64,000 nt of DNA from Rufibacter psychrotolerans (GCF_016924645.1 NZ_JAFFJV010000016.1:62001-126000), one strand, 5' to 3'. Shown: positions 26,367 through 35,410, counted from the stretch's first letter. Numbers and translations: made by a program. Notes: generated by a model not told the origin, from the letters alone.

Positions 26367-27413
26367 ATGGCTGAAGACACTTTACTAGAACCCACCCAAG
26401 AAGCAGCAACCCCCACCGTTGCTTCCACAGATACTTTAAAACTCGGCTTTCTAGGCATCGGCTGGATTGGCCGTAACCGCATGGAAGCCATCGCCAATGC
26501 CGGCGTAGCCGAGGTAACTGCCGTGGTAGACCCAGCCCCGCAAAACGTAGAGGAAGCCCAAAAAACCGCTCCGGCCGCCAAAGTGGGCAACACCATTGAA
26601 GACTTACTAACTGATGAAATAGACGGCGTAGTCATCGCAACGCCCAGCTCCTTCCACGCAGCCCAATCCATTCAGGCCCTGGAAAGCGGGAAAGCCGTTT
26701 TCTGCCAAAAGCCTTTGGGCCGGTTTGCCGAAGAAACCCAGCGCGTAGTGGAAGCGGCCCGCAAGGCCGATACACTCTTGGGCGTGGACCTCTCCTACCG
26801 CAGCACCGTAGCCATGCGCAAAGTGTATGAACTGGTAAAATCAGGCGAACTGGGCGACATCTACGGCGTGGAGCTGGTGTTCCATAACGCATATGGTCCA
26901 GACAAGCCGTGGTTCTATGACCCGAAACTCTCCGGCGGCGGCTGCGTGATTGACCTGGGCGTGCACCTGGTGGATTTGGCGCTCTGGACCTTAGACTTTC
27001 CCGAAGTGGAAAGCGTGACCAGCAGCCTCTTCTCCAAAGGCAAACGCCTGACGTCTTCTGAAGATACCGTGGAAGACTACGCGATGGCCAGCATCCAATT
27101 AGCGACTGGTCCGCACGTGCAGCTGACCTGCTCCTGGAACTTGCCTGCCGGGCAGGAAGCCATCATCAGTGCTACGTTCTACGGCACCAACGGAGGCGCG
27201 GCCTTCAAAAACGTGAACGGCTCCTTCTATGATTTCGTGGCGGAGCGGTTTTGGGGCACCCAAACTGAGACCCTGGTTTCCCCTCCGGATGCCTGGGGCG
27301 GACGTGCCGGTGTGGAGTGGGCGCAGCGCGTCGCCAACGGCGAGAAATTCAGCGAAGAAGCCGAGCAGTTTGTGAAAGTAGCAGAAGTACTAGACAGAAT
27401 TTATGGTAGATAA
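26367..27413 (+). CDS. Gfo/Idh/MocA family oxidoreductase
   Basis: A 348-residue NAD(P)-dependent sugar oxidoreductase. The Rossmann motif is GFLGIGWIG (27-35), and catalytic Lys115 lies in CQKPLG, where the usual EKP is QKP. DLGVHLVDL contains H200, the usual catalytic histidine position. A C-terminal beta-sheet domain follows. Together with the preceding dehydrogenase it could interconvert keto and hydroxy sugars. The stop overlaps the next start by 11 bp (ATG at 27403), which suggests translational coupling to the GT4 gene. Confidence 0.9.
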   Translation: MAEDTLLEPTQEAATPTVASTDTLKLGFLGIGWIGRNRMEAIANAGVAEVTAVVDPAPQNVEEAQKTAPAAKVGNTIEDLLTDEIDGVVIATPSSFHAAQSIQALESGKAVFCQKPLGRFAEETQRVVEAARKADTLLGVDLSYRSTVAMRKVYELVKSGELGDIYGVELVFHNAYGPDKPWFYDPKLSGGGCVIDLGVHLVDLALWTLDFPEVESVTSSLFSKGKRLTSSEDTVEDYAMASIQLATGPHVQLTCSWNLPAGQEAIISATFYGTNGGAAFKNVNGSFYDFVAERFWGTQTETLVSPPDAWGGRAGVEWAQRVANGEKFSEEAEQFVKVAEVLDRIYGR

Positions 27414-28527
27414 ACCGCATCGGCGCGTACTCATGACCACCGACAGCGTAGGCGGCGTCTGGACCTACAGTCTGGAGCTCATCCGCGCGATGGCGCCTTA
27501 TAACGTGCACTTTTACCTGGCTACCATGGGCGCGGCCATCACCCTGCAGCAACGACAGGAACTGGCGGCACTCACCAACGTGACCGTGTACGAAAGCGAA
27601 TACCAGTTGGAGTGGATGGACAACCCTTGGACCGAGGTAGACCTGGCAGGCCAATGGCTGCTGGAGCTGAACGAACAGCTCAACCCAGACCTCATCCACC
27701 TGAACAACTTCTGCCACGGGCATCTGCCCTGGAACAAACCGGTGCTCATGGTCATCCATTCCTGCGTGCAGACCTGGTGGCGCGCCATGAAAGGCGAGAA
27801 CGCCCCGGCAGATAGACACTACTACTTTGAGCGTGTACGCGATGGCCTGCACGCCGCCGATTTGGTGATTGCGCCCACCGAGGCCATGCTTCAAGAAGCG
27901 GAAACCGTTTACGGCACCTTTTCCCAGAAACAGGTCATAAACAACGGCCGTGACCCCCATGCCTTCCACTTCGGCCGCAAAGAACCGTTCATCTTCAGCA
28001 TGGGTCGCGTCTGGGACGAAGCCAAGAACATCGCCCTGCTTACCCAGGTAGCCGATGCCGTGGACTGGCCTATTTATATCGCCGGTGATGCTGTGCATCC
28101 GGCCACCGGCGACAGCAAGCTGTTCAAAAACGTGCATTTCCTGGGCAAGCTCTCGCAGCGCGAAGTAGCCAATTGGCTTTCTCGTGCCTCGTTGTACGTG
28201 CTGCCTGCCAAGTATGAGCCGTTCGGGTTGTCTATTCTAGAGGCTGCTTTCTCAGGATGCGCGTTGGTGTTGGGCAAAATCAACAGCCTCAAAGAAATCT
28301 GGGGCACCTCCGCCGACTACGTAGACACCGATGATGTGGAAGGATTAACCACTATCCTTCAGAAACTCATCGATGATGAATTCCTGCGCAACATCATGGC
28401 CTGCCGGGCAGTGAAAAAAGCCCAGGACTACACCACCGCGCTCATGGCCCAGGAGTACCTGCAAGCCTACGCCACGTTGCATACGCGGGTAAAACCCAAA
28501 GCGCCTAATCAGGTGGAGACGTTGTAG
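27403..28527 (+). CDS. GT4-type glycosyltransferase
   Basis: A 374-residue retaining glycosyltransferase of the GT-B fold. The N-terminal acceptor domain includes TDSVGGVWTYSLEL. The C-terminal donor domain carries MGRVWDEAKN and the E-x7-E motif in KYEPFGLSILEAAF, typical of GT4. There is no membrane span, so it works in the cytosol or at the inner face of the membrane. The gene overlaps the oxidoreductase gene by 11 bp and is followed by a nested repeat before the next glycosyltransferase. Donor and acceptor are unknown. Confidence 0.9.
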   Translation: MVDKPHRRVLMTTDSVGGVWTYSLELIRAMAPYNVHFYLATMGAAITLQQRQELAALTNVTVYESEYQLEWMDNPWTEVDLAGQWLLELNEQLNPDLIHLNNFCHGHLPWNKPVLMVIHSCVQTWWRAMKGENAPADRHYYFERVRDGLHAADLVIAPTEAMLQEAETVYGTFSQKQVINNGRDPHAFHFGRKEPFIFSMGRVWDEAKNIALLTQVADAVDWPIYIAGDAVHPATGDSKLFKNVHFLGKLSQREVANWLSRASLYVLPAKYEPFGLSILEAAFSGCALVLGKINSLKEIWGTSADYVDTDDVEGLTTILQKLIDDEFLRNIMACRAVKKAQDYTTALMAQEYLQAYATLHTRVKPKAPNQVETL

Positions 28528-28545
28528 TGGAGTTTAAGCGAGCAG

Positions 28546-28677
28546 ATTCTCCCCTTGAGGGGAGATAAAGAGGGGTGTTTACATCTGCGGAGACGATTTT
28601 AGCTGAACAAATAGAATCTAGCAATGTGTGAATCAGCAGGTGTAAACATCCCCCTTCGCCCCCTTCAAAGGAGGAAT
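28546..28677. repeat. inverted-repeat element, CCCCTTGAGGGG type
   Basis: The left arm (28546-28588, starting ATTCTCCCCTTGAGGGGAG) matches the reverse complement of the right arm (28636-28677) over about 42 bp with several mismatches, around a 47-bp core. A solitary left-arm homologue sits at 41862-41904. Together with the REP-like palindromes that follow, it fills the 300-bp gap between two glycosyltransferase genes. Confidence 0.75.
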
Positions 28678-28710
28678 ATCGGCTAATGTTGTTTGCGACT
28701 AACATCACAC

Positions 28711-28755
28711 GGCAGTTACAAACTGCCACCATGATAGGTCCAAGTCACAGACTTG
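28711..28755. repeat. REP-like small palindromes
   Basis: GGCAGTTACAAACTGCC (28711-28727) and CAAGTCACAGACTTG (28741-28755) have the same design, arm-ACA-arm, as ACTGAAGTTACAAACTTCAG at 54428 onward. Confidence 0.65.
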
Positions 28756-28827
28756 AACCATAGAATAGATAAGAAATCAAATTAGTCTAGTATCTAACAT
28801 CCAACTACTAGCATCTAACTAAGAATT

Positions 28828-29967
28828 ATGAAACTGGTATTATTCTACCACTCGCTGCTCTCTGACTGGAACCACGGCAATGCTCACTTCCTGCGCGGCA
28901 TTGTGCAGGAACTCAAGAGCCGCGGCCATGACGTGCAGGTTTACGAACCCAAAGATGGCTGGAGCCTCAGCAACCTCATTTCGCAGTACGGCGAGGAAAA
29001 AATTGAGGAACTGCACCAATACTATCCGGGCCTTGACACCAACTTCTACGAGCTGGACACGCTCAACTTAGACGAGGTGCTGGCTGGTGCCGATTTGGTG
29101 CTAGTACACGAGTGGAACGACCATGACCTGGTGCGCCTGGTGGGCGAGCACCGCAGCAAGAACAACTACCGCCTGCTCTTCCATGACACCCACCACCGGG
29201 CTGTGACTGAGCGCGAGAGCATGGCCGCCTATGACCTCACCCACTATGATGGGGTACTGGCCTTTGGTAATGTCATCAAAGAACTGTACCTGAACGAGGG
29301 CTGGACCAAAAAGGCTTGGACCTGGCACGAAGCCGCCGATACCCGCATTTTCTATCCGCGCACCTCCACCGAGAAGGAAGGTGATTTAGTCTGGATTGGC
29401 AATTGGGGCGACGAAGAGCGTACCGCCGAGCTCCACGAATTCTTGCTGAACCCTGTGAAAGAACTCGGCCTGAAAGCCAAAGTCTACGGGGTGCGCTACC
29501 CAGACCACGCCATCAAATCATTGGCCGAAGCCGGAATTGAATACGGCGAGTGGCTCCCCAACTACAAAGCGCCTGAGGTGTTCGCCAAGTACAAAGTGAC
29601 CGTGCACGTGCCGCGTAGACCGTACGTAGAGGCATTGCCGGGCATTCCCACCATCCGCCCGTTTGAGGCGCTGGCCTGCGGCATTCCGTTGATTACCGCG
29701 CCTTGGGAAGATGCAGAAAACCTGTTCACCCCAGGCGAAGATTTCCTGGTGGCCAGAAACGGTGCCGAAATGAAAAAACACCTCCAAAGCGTACTGCAAG
29801 ACACCCGCCGCACCCAGGACATGGTGGCTGACGGCCTGCGCACCATCAACCGCAGACACTCCTGCTCGCACCGCGTGAACGAGCTGGAGGAAATCTGCGA
29901 AGAACTGGGCATCGCGCCCGAAAAAATCTATCCATCCTCAAAATCTCCTGTGACCCATGCAGAATAA
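28828..29967 (+). CDS. CgeB-like glycosyltransferase (first of three)
   Basis: A 379-residue GT-B protein. It starts MKLVLFYHSLLSDWNHGNAH and has the donor-domain features of the CgeB/Glyco_trans_1-type family: VWIGNWGDEERTAEL, VHVPRRPY, and GIPTIRPFEALACGIPLITA. The CgeB name comes from a Bacillus spore-crust glycosylation protein; here only the fold and the likely sugar transfer can be claimed. The next gene starts inside its 3' end (11-bp overlap at 29957-29967), so the two are probably coupled. Confidence 0.85.
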   Translation: MKLVLFYHSLLSDWNHGNAHFLRGIVQELKSRGHDVQVYEPKDGWSLSNLISQYGEEKIEELHQYYPGLDTNFYELDTLNLDEVLAGADLVLVHEWNDHDLVRLVGEHRSKNNYRLLFHDTHHRAVTERESMAAYDLTHYDGVLAFGNVIKELYLNEGWTKKAWTWHEAADTRIFYPRTSTEKEGDLVWIGNWGDEERTAELHEFLLNPVKELGLKAKVYGVRYPDHAIKSLAEAGIEYGEWLPNYKAPEVFAKYKVTVHVPRRPYVEALPGIPTIRPFEALACGIPLITAPWEDAENLFTPGEDFLVARNGAEMKKHLQSVLQDTRRTQDMVADGLRTINRRHSCSHRVNELEEICEELGIAPEKIYPSSKSPVTHAE

Positions 29968-31087
29968 AAAGCTCAACATCGCCTTCTTCGGCTCTAGTTT
30001 GGTTTCCGCGTACTGGAACGGTGCCGCCACCTACTACCGCGGCATCGTGCGGGCGCTGCATGACCGCGGCCACCAAGTCACCTTCTACGAGCCCGATGCT
30101 TACCAACGTCAGGAGAACCGTGACATTCCGGACCCCGAGTACGCCAAAGTAGTGGTGTATCCGGCCACCGAGGAAGCTGTGTACCAGATGCTGGAAGACG
30201 CGGCCTCGGCCGATGTGGTGGTGAAAGCCAGCGGCGTAGGTGTCTTTGACGAGTTGCTGGAAGCCGAGGTGCTGAAACTGCAAAGCCAGAACTGCCTCGT
30301 GATTTTCTGGGACGTAGACGCGCCCGCCACCCTGGACCGCGTAGAAAACGACCCCGCCGACCCATTCAGAGCCCATGTTCCGCAATATGATCTGATTCTG
30401 ACCTACGGCGGCGGCGACCCGGTCATCAACGCCTACGCCAAACTAGGCGCCAAAAAATGCATTCCGATTTACAACGCCCTGGACACCGCCACCCACTATC
30501 CGGTTGAACCCGAGGAGCGTTTCCAATGCGACCTCGCCTTCTTAGGCAACCGCTTGCCCGACCGCGAAGCCCGCGTAGAGCAGTTCTTCTTAGACGTAGC
30601 CGCCCAATTATCAGAGCAGCAGTTCATCATAGGCGGTAGTGGTTGGGGCGATAAACCCATGTCCTACAACGTGAACTACATCGGGCACGTGTACACCAAA
30701 GAGCACAACGCCTTCAACTGCACGCCAAAAGCGGTGTTGAACATCAGCCGCGAGAGCATGGCCCGCTACGGCTTCTCCCCGGCCACCCGCGTATTCGAGG
30801 CCGCCGGTGCCGGCGCCTGCATCATCACCGACTACTGGGAAGGCATCGACTTCTTCTTCGAGCCGGAAACTGAGATTCTAGTAGCCAAAGACGGTGCTGA
30901 AGTAGCCAAGTTGTTACAAGGTTTAACGCCAGAACGCGCCAAAGCCATCGGCGAAGCCGCGTACAAAAAAGTACTGGCCCAACACACCTACGGCCACCGC
31001 GCCGATGAACTGGAGCAATTGCTTTTGACTACGCCTCGCACCAAAACCGATATTACGGCCACGGACACGAAAGAAGTAGTGTCCTAG
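29957..31087 (+). CDS. CgeB-like glycosyltransferase (second of three)
   Basis: A 376-residue GT-B protein starting MQNKKLNIAFFGSSLVSAYW. It is related to the flanking two genes (shared layout: FFGSS..WNG, RGIVRALHDRGHQVTFYEPD, CDLAFLGNRLPDRE, GFSPATRVFEAAGAGACIIT, FFFEPETEILVA). It lacks transmembrane segments. The 11-bp overlap with the gene before suggests a fixed ratio of the two enzymes. A dispersed palindrome and a 200-bp nested repeat follow the stop. Sugar specificity is unknown. Confidence 0.87.
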   Translation: MQNKKLNIAFFGSSLVSAYWNGAATYYRGIVRALHDRGHQVTFYEPDAYQRQENRDIPDPEYAKVVVYPATEEAVYQMLEDAASADVVVKASGVGVFDELLEAEVLKLQSQNCLVIFWDVDAPATLDRVENDPADPFRAHVPQYDLILTYGGGDPVINAYAKLGAKKCIPIYNALDTATHYPVEPEERFQCDLAFLGNRLPDREARVEQFFLDVAAQLSEQQFIIGGSGWGDKPMSYNVNYIGHVYTKEHNAFNCTPKAVLNISRESMARYGFSPATRVFEAAGAGACIITDYWEGIDFFFEPETEILVAKDGAEVAKLLQGLTPERAKAIGEAAYKKVLAQHTYGHRADELEQLLLTTPRTKTDITATDTKEVVS

Positions 31088-31097
31088 CCTCCATCCA

Positions 31098-31133
31098 TTT
31101 AGGGGCTGCTTTTCTAAAAACGACCCCTAAACG
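31098..31133. repeat. dispersed palindrome copy
   Basis: TTTAGGGGCTG and CGACCCCTAAA arms with an AT loop start 11 bp after the stop of the second CgeB-like gene. Confidence 0.7.
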
Positions 31134-31147
31134 GAAACCAAATAAAC

Positions 31148-31350
31148 CGCTGGCGCGAGCTTGCAGCTCGTGTCCGCACACATAGCAGGTCCTCTTTTTG
31201 TCATCCTGAAAGGACCTTGTGAGAAAACGGTAGTGGCGTTTCTCTAACGTGTTTCTAGTTCGCCCACAAGATCTTTCCAAGATGACAGGAGTGTTTGAAT
31301 TGCATATCATTGTTATACGTGCGGACACGAGCGGGACGCTCGCGCCAGCG
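31148..31350. repeat. 203-bp nested inverted-repeat element (MITE/REP-like)
   Basis: The outer arms are 32 bp each (31148-31179 and 31319-31350) and share CGCTGGCGCGAGC and GCTCGTGTCCGCAC with a variable 5-bp middle. The inner arms (31199-31223 and 31263-31287) are built on TGTCATCCTGAAAGGACCTT and its near complement. No open frame spans it. It separates the second and third CgeB-like genes and ends just before a short GATACTTGATAC-type repeat at 31355-31387. Confidence 0.8.
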
Positions 31351-31393
31351 AAAAAGTCTTGATACTTGATACATGATACTTGTGTCTAAAAAT

Positions 31394-32521
31394 ATGAGTA
31401 AAAAACCGTTGAACATAGTCATCCTGGGCTTGTCCATTACCTCTAGTTGGGGCAACGGGCACGCCACCACGTTTAGGGGTCTAGTGCGCGAGTTGCGTAA
31501 CCGGGGCCACCACATCCTGTTCCTGGAGCGTGATGTGCCGTGGTACGCCTCTAACCGTGATCTACCTAATTCAGAGTATTGCCAGACCGAGTTGTACCAG
31601 TCGCTGGAAGATTTGCAGGCCCGCTTCACGGAGCAGGTGCGCGACGCTGATTTCGTGTTGGTAGGCTCGTACGTGCCTGAGGGCGTGGCTGTGGGCGAAT
31701 GGGCCATTCAGACCGCGCAGGGCGTCACCGGTTTCTATGACATCGATACGCCGGTGACTCTGGCCAAACTGGCCCGCGAAGACTACGAGTACCTGCACCC
31801 GCGCCTCATTCCGCAGTATGATATGTACCTTTCCTTTACCGGCGGTCCTACGCTGGAGAAACTGGAGAAAGAGTTTGGCTCGCCCATGGCCCGGCCGCTG
31901 TACTGCTCGTTTGACCCGGAGCTGTACTTCCCAGAGCCGCAGGAAGAAAAAGTGTGGGACTTAGGCTACCTCGGTACTTACTCCGATGACCGACAGCCGC
32001 CGTTGGAGAAACTCATGCTGGATGCTGCCCGGGAGTGGCCGTTGGGCTCCTTCGTAGTGGCCGGCCCCCAGTACCCGGATACCATTCAGTGGCCCGAGAA
32101 CTGTGAGTATATCCACCACCTCCCGCCCGCCGAGCACCGGAAGTTCTACAACCAGCAGCGCTTCACCCAGAACATCACCCGCGCCGATATGATTAAAGCC
32201 GGCTACTCGCCCAGCGTGCGCCTCTTTGAAGCCGCCGCCTGCGGTACGCCCATCATCTCCGATTATTGGGACGGCCTGAATGAGCTGTTTGAATTCGGAA
32301 AAGAGATTCTGGTCTCCTACTCCGCGGAGGACACGTTGAATTTCCTGATTGACCTGCCAGAAGAGGAGCGCCTTGCCATTGGGGAACGCGCCCGCCAGAA
32401 AGTACTGGCCCACCACACCGCCGCCCACCGGGCGCAGGAATTGGAAAGCTATGTGTTGGAAGTCCTGAGTGCTGAGTCCAAAGTCCTGAGTGGCAAAGAG
32501 GAATTGGAGTTGGGAAGTTAG
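31394..32521 (+). CDS. CgeB-like glycosyltransferase (third of three)
   Basis: A 375-residue GT-B protein starting MSKKPLNIVILGLSITSSWG. Family features are LGYLGTYSDDRQPPLEKLML, GYSPSVRLFEAAACGTPIIS and DYWDGLNELFEFGKEIL. The frame opens at 31373 inside a repeat, so the ATG at 31394 is used. The last 20 or so residues (LSAESKVLSGKEELELGS) are encoded by an inverted copy of the ACTCAGGACTC repeat (32461-32491), so the tail is probably not functional sequence. A dispersed palindrome follows. Confidence 0.87.
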   Translation: MSKKPLNIVILGLSITSSWGNGHATTFRGLVRELRNRGHHILFLERDVPWYASNRDLPNSEYCQTELYQSLEDLQARFTEQVRDADFVLVGSYVPEGVAVGEWAIQTAQGVTGFYDIDTPVTLAKLAREDYEYLHPRLIPQYDMYLSFTGGPTLEKLEKEFGSPMARPLYCSFDPELYFPEPQEEKVWDLGYLGTYSDDRQPPLEKLMLDAAREWPLGSFVVAGPQYPDTIQWPENCEYIHHLPPAEHRKFYNQQRFTQNITRADMIKAGYSPSVRLFEAAACGTPIISDYWDGLNELFEFGKEILVSYSAEDTLNFLIDLPEEERLAIGERARQKVLAHHTAAHRAQELESYVLEVLSAESKVLSGKEELELGS

Positions 32522-32545
32522 TCCTGCTTCAAAATACGTGAATGT

Positions 32546-32584
32546 CGGTTTTCGGCCTGTTTTGAGAAAAGCAGGCCGAAACTG
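32546..32584. repeat. dispersed palindrome copy
   Basis: Arms CGGTTTTCGGCCTG and CAGGCCGAAACTG follow the third CgeB-like gene by 24 bp. Confidence 0.7.
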
Positions 32585-32705
32585 TTTTATAGAGTTCTAG
32601 CCTATTAGAAATGCCCTACTAGAGAATTTCCATTATTCATTCAATCATGCAATTTCTTACCTTCACTAACCCTTAGCATGCTTTACCAGCTATAATGACG
32701 AAACT

Positions 32706-34361
32706 ATGAACCACCGCATTCCTAAACTTTTAGCCTTGCTGCTACTCGCCTTATTTCTGGCACCGGTAGCAAACGCACAAACCAAAAGGGCCTCAACTAC
32801 TTCCACTTCCTCCAACCAGGTAAAAACCGCTAACGGCATTTTAGAAGGCACGCTGGAGAAAAGCGGCATTCGCTCGTTCAAGGGCGTGCCGTTTGCCGCG
32901 CCGCCGGTGGGCGAGTTGCGTTGGCGCGAGCCGCAGCCGGTGAAGAACTGGCAGGGCGTGCGCAAGTCCACACAGTTCGGGCCGAGGGCTATGCAGTTGC
33001 CGGTGTTCGGGGATATGAATTTCCGGAGCAACGGCGTGAGCGAAGACTGTTTGTACCTGAACGTCTGGACGCCGGCTAAAACCGGAAAAGAAAAGCTGCC
33101 GGTACTGGTGTACTTCTACGGCGGGGGCTTTATTGCCGGCGATGGATCAGAGCCGCGCTATGACGGCGAGAGCATGGCCCAGAAAGGCATGGTGGCCATC
33201 ACGGTGAACTATCGGTTGGGCGTGTTCGGGTTCTTTGCGCATCCAGAGTTGAGCCAGGCCTCTCCGTACAAAGCCTCGGGCAACTACGGTTTCCTGGACC
33301 AGACGGCGGCTTTGCGGTGGGTGAAAGAAAACATTGCTGCCTTTGGGGGTGACCCTAACAAAGTGACCATTGCCGGGGAATCGGCGGGATCTATGTCGGT
33401 GAGTGCGCAGATGGCGTCTCCGCTTTCCAGGAACCTCATTGCCGGGGCCATTGGTGAAAGCGGGGCCTTGGTGAACTCGGGCTTTGATCCGGTTCCGTTA
33501 GCGGTAGGCGAACAAAACGGGATAAAATTCGCCACCAGCATTGGCGCTAATTCTCTGGCGCAATTGAGAGCCATGGACGCCCAACAATTGCTGACCGAAG
33601 CCGGCAAACCGGGGGTAAGCCGGTTTAGTCCTACCATTGACGGCTACTTCTTCCCGAAAACGCCTGCCGCCATCTTTGCCGCCGGTGAGCAGGCGAAGGT
33701 TCCGCTGCTGGCCGGCTGGAACTCGCAGGAAATGGGCTATCAGGCCTTACTGGGTCAGGACGCGCCCACCAAAGAGAACTTCACCAAAGCCGTGCAACGC
33801 GTGTTCGGGGAGCGGGCCGAGGAAATCCTGAAGCAATACGCCGCCACCACCGATGAAGAAGTGATGCAAGCCGCCACCGATTTAGCCGGTGACCGGTTCA
33901 TTGCCTACAGCACCTGGAAATGGATGGACCTGCACGGCAAAACCAGCGGCAAACCCGTGTACCGTTACCTGTACTCCCGCCCCCGGCCCGAGATGGTGCC
34001 GGAGATGGGCAATGCCACGCCGGGGCTGGCTGGTGGCGTGATCAAAGACAGCAATGCACCTAAAGCGCCACCCGCGCGAGGTGCCGTCCATTCCGCCGAG
34101 ATTGAATATGCCATGGGCAACCTGGCCACCAACAAAGTCTACGCCTGGACTCCCGAGGACTACAAAGTTTCCAAAACCATGCAGGAGTACTTCGCCAATT
34201 TCATCAAGACCGGCAATCCCAACGGCGCAGGTTTACCCAAATGGCCAGTAGCCACTGGTAACACCCCGCAGTACCTGAACATTGACGTAAACACCCGCCT
34301 TGAAACGGAGAAAAACCGCGGCCGCTACCAGCTGCTGGATGAACTCGCCACCAAGAAGTAA
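32706..34361 (+). CDS. type B carboxylesterase/lipase
   Basis: A secreted serine esterase of 551 residues with a signal peptide (LLALLLLALFLAPVANAQ). It has the type B signatures EDCLYLNVWTP, oxyanion YFYGGGF and nucleophile elbow GESAGS with Ser226. A candidate catalytic histidine is in RGAVHSAEIEY near residue 460. Family members cut carboxyl esters, including acetylated sugars and aromatic esters. It is exported, unlike the glycan cluster enzymes upstream, so membership of that pathway is doubtful. A perfect 18-bp terminator stem follows. Confidence 0.92.
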   Translation: MNHRIPKLLALLLLALFLAPVANAQTKRASTTSTSSNQVKTANGILEGTLEKSGIRSFKGVPFAAPPVGELRWREPQPVKNWQGVRKSTQFGPRAMQLPVFGDMNFRSNGVSEDCLYLNVWTPAKTGKEKLPVLVYFYGGGFIAGDGSEPRYDGESMAQKGMVAITVNYRLGVFGFFAHPELSQASPYKASGNYGFLDQTAALRWVKENIAAFGGDPNKVTIAGESAGSMSVSAQMASPLSRNLIAGAIGESGALVNSGFDPVPLAVGEQNGIKFATSIGANSLAQLRAMDAQQLLTEAGKPGVSRFSPTIDGYFFPKTPAAIFAAGEQAKVPLLAGWNSQEMGYQALLGQDAPTKENFTKAVQRVFGERAEEILKQYAATTDEEVMQAATDLAGDRFIAYSTWKWMDLHGKTSGKPVYRYLYSRPRPEMVPEMGNATPGLAGGVIKDSNAPKAPPARGAVHSAEIEYAMGNLATNKVYAWTPEDYKVSKTMQEYFANFIKTGNPNGAGLPKWPVATGNTPQYLNIDVNTRLETEKNRGRYQLLDELATKK

Positions 34362-34385
34362 ACCTTCATAAGGCTCCTATTCCAG

Positions 34386-34449
34386 GAAAGCCATCGGTCT
34401 GAATGCAGCCTTACAAAAGCTGAGGTTCAGACCGATGGCTTTCTCTTTT
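34386..34449 (+). terminator. intrinsic terminator after the esterase gene
   Basis: An 18-bp perfect stem (34386-34403 with 34426-34443, core AAGCCATCGGTCTGAA) is followed by CTTTTT. Confidence 0.92.
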
Positions 34450-34525
34450 TATGCTTACTTTAGCCCTGATTTCCAGAAAACTCCCCAAAAAATAAATCCA
34501 AGATTCTATCCACCCCACCTGTGCT

Positions 34526-35410
34526 ATGAAAACAAAACTTGTGCTTGGCTTTATCGCTCTGCTGCTCACCTGCCTTGGTTTATCGTCGTTTCTGCCCAAG
34601 AAAGAATGGACGCCCTTGCTTGACAAAGACCTGTCGCAATGGGAAACGTACCTAAGCTACCGGCACAAAGTGGGCTACAACGGCAACGTGCCGGTAGACG
34701 CCCAGGGGAAAGAGATCGCGCCCATGGGCTACAACCCCAAAGGCCAGACGGTTTTCACGGTGGTGGAGGAAAACGGCGAACCTTTGCTGAAGGTAAGCGG
34801 CGAGGTATACGGCTGCGTGTACACCAAGCAGGAGTACGAGAATTATCACCTAAAGCTCAAATACAAGTGGGGCCAGCACAAGTTTGACCCCAGAAAAGAC
34901 CTGCTGAAAGATTCGGGCGTGCTGTACCACTCCATCGGCAAGGCGGGGGTAGATTACTGGCGGGCCTGGATGCTCTCGCAGGAGTTCCAGATCATGGAAG
35001 GCCACACCGGCGACTACTGGAGCATTGCCAACTCTGCCATGGATGTGCGGGCTTACCTCCCAGAGCCGCCCCTGGTCAACGCCATTGCCAGTCTGGGGCA
35101 GCCCTTTCTTGGGTTTGGCACCGGTACGGGTCGTACTGGTTTCTGCCTCCGCAGCGCCGATTACGAGAGCAAAAACAATGATTGGACCGAGATTGAGCTG
35201 ATCTGCTACGGCGACAAGAGCCTGCACCTGGTGAACGGCCAGGTAGTAATGGTGCTGCAGAATTCCCGCTACGTGGAGAACGGCAAGGCGACACCGCTCA
35301 CCAAAGGCAAACTCCAGATCCAGAGCGAAGCTGCCGAGGTCTACTACAAAGACATCCTGATCAAGCCCCTCACCGAGATGCCGAAGAAGTACGCGGCCTA
35401 CTTCAATTAA
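34526..35410 (+). CDS. DUF1080 (3-keto-disaccharide hydrolase-like) protein
   Basis: A 294-residue exported protein with an N-terminal signal peptide (MKTKLVLGFIALLLTCLG). The body matches the concanavalin-like DUF1080 fold: W-x2-LLDKDLSQWETY near the start, DSGVLYHS, EFQIMEGHTGDYWS, WTEIELICYGD, and GKLQIQSEAAEVYYKDILIK at the end. Some family members hydrolyse 3-keto-disaccharides; others only bind sugars. The Gfo/Idh-type oxidoreductase upstream belongs to a family that can make 3-keto sugars, a possible but unproven link. Confidence 0.87.
   Translation: MKTKLVLGFIALLLTCLGLSSFLPKKEWTPLLDKDLSQWETYLSYRHKVGYNGNVPVDAQGKEIAPMGYNPKGQTVFTVVEENGEPLLKVSGEVYGCVYTKQEYENYHLKLKYKWGQHKFDPRKDLLKDSGVLYHSIGKAGVDYWRAWMLSQEFQIMEGHTGDYWSIANSAMDVRAYLPEPPLVNAIASLGQPFLGFGTGTGRTGFCLRSADYESKNNDWTEIELICYGDKSLHLVNGQVVMVLQNSRYVENGKATPLTKGKLQIQSEAAEVYYKDILIKPLTEMPKKYAAYFN

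Noticed and set aside
31373..31393. Upstream ATG for the third CgeB-like gene
   Set aside because: It lies inside a GATACTTGATAC-type repeat; the ATG at 31394 gives the same MSKKPLNI-type start as the neighbouring relatives.
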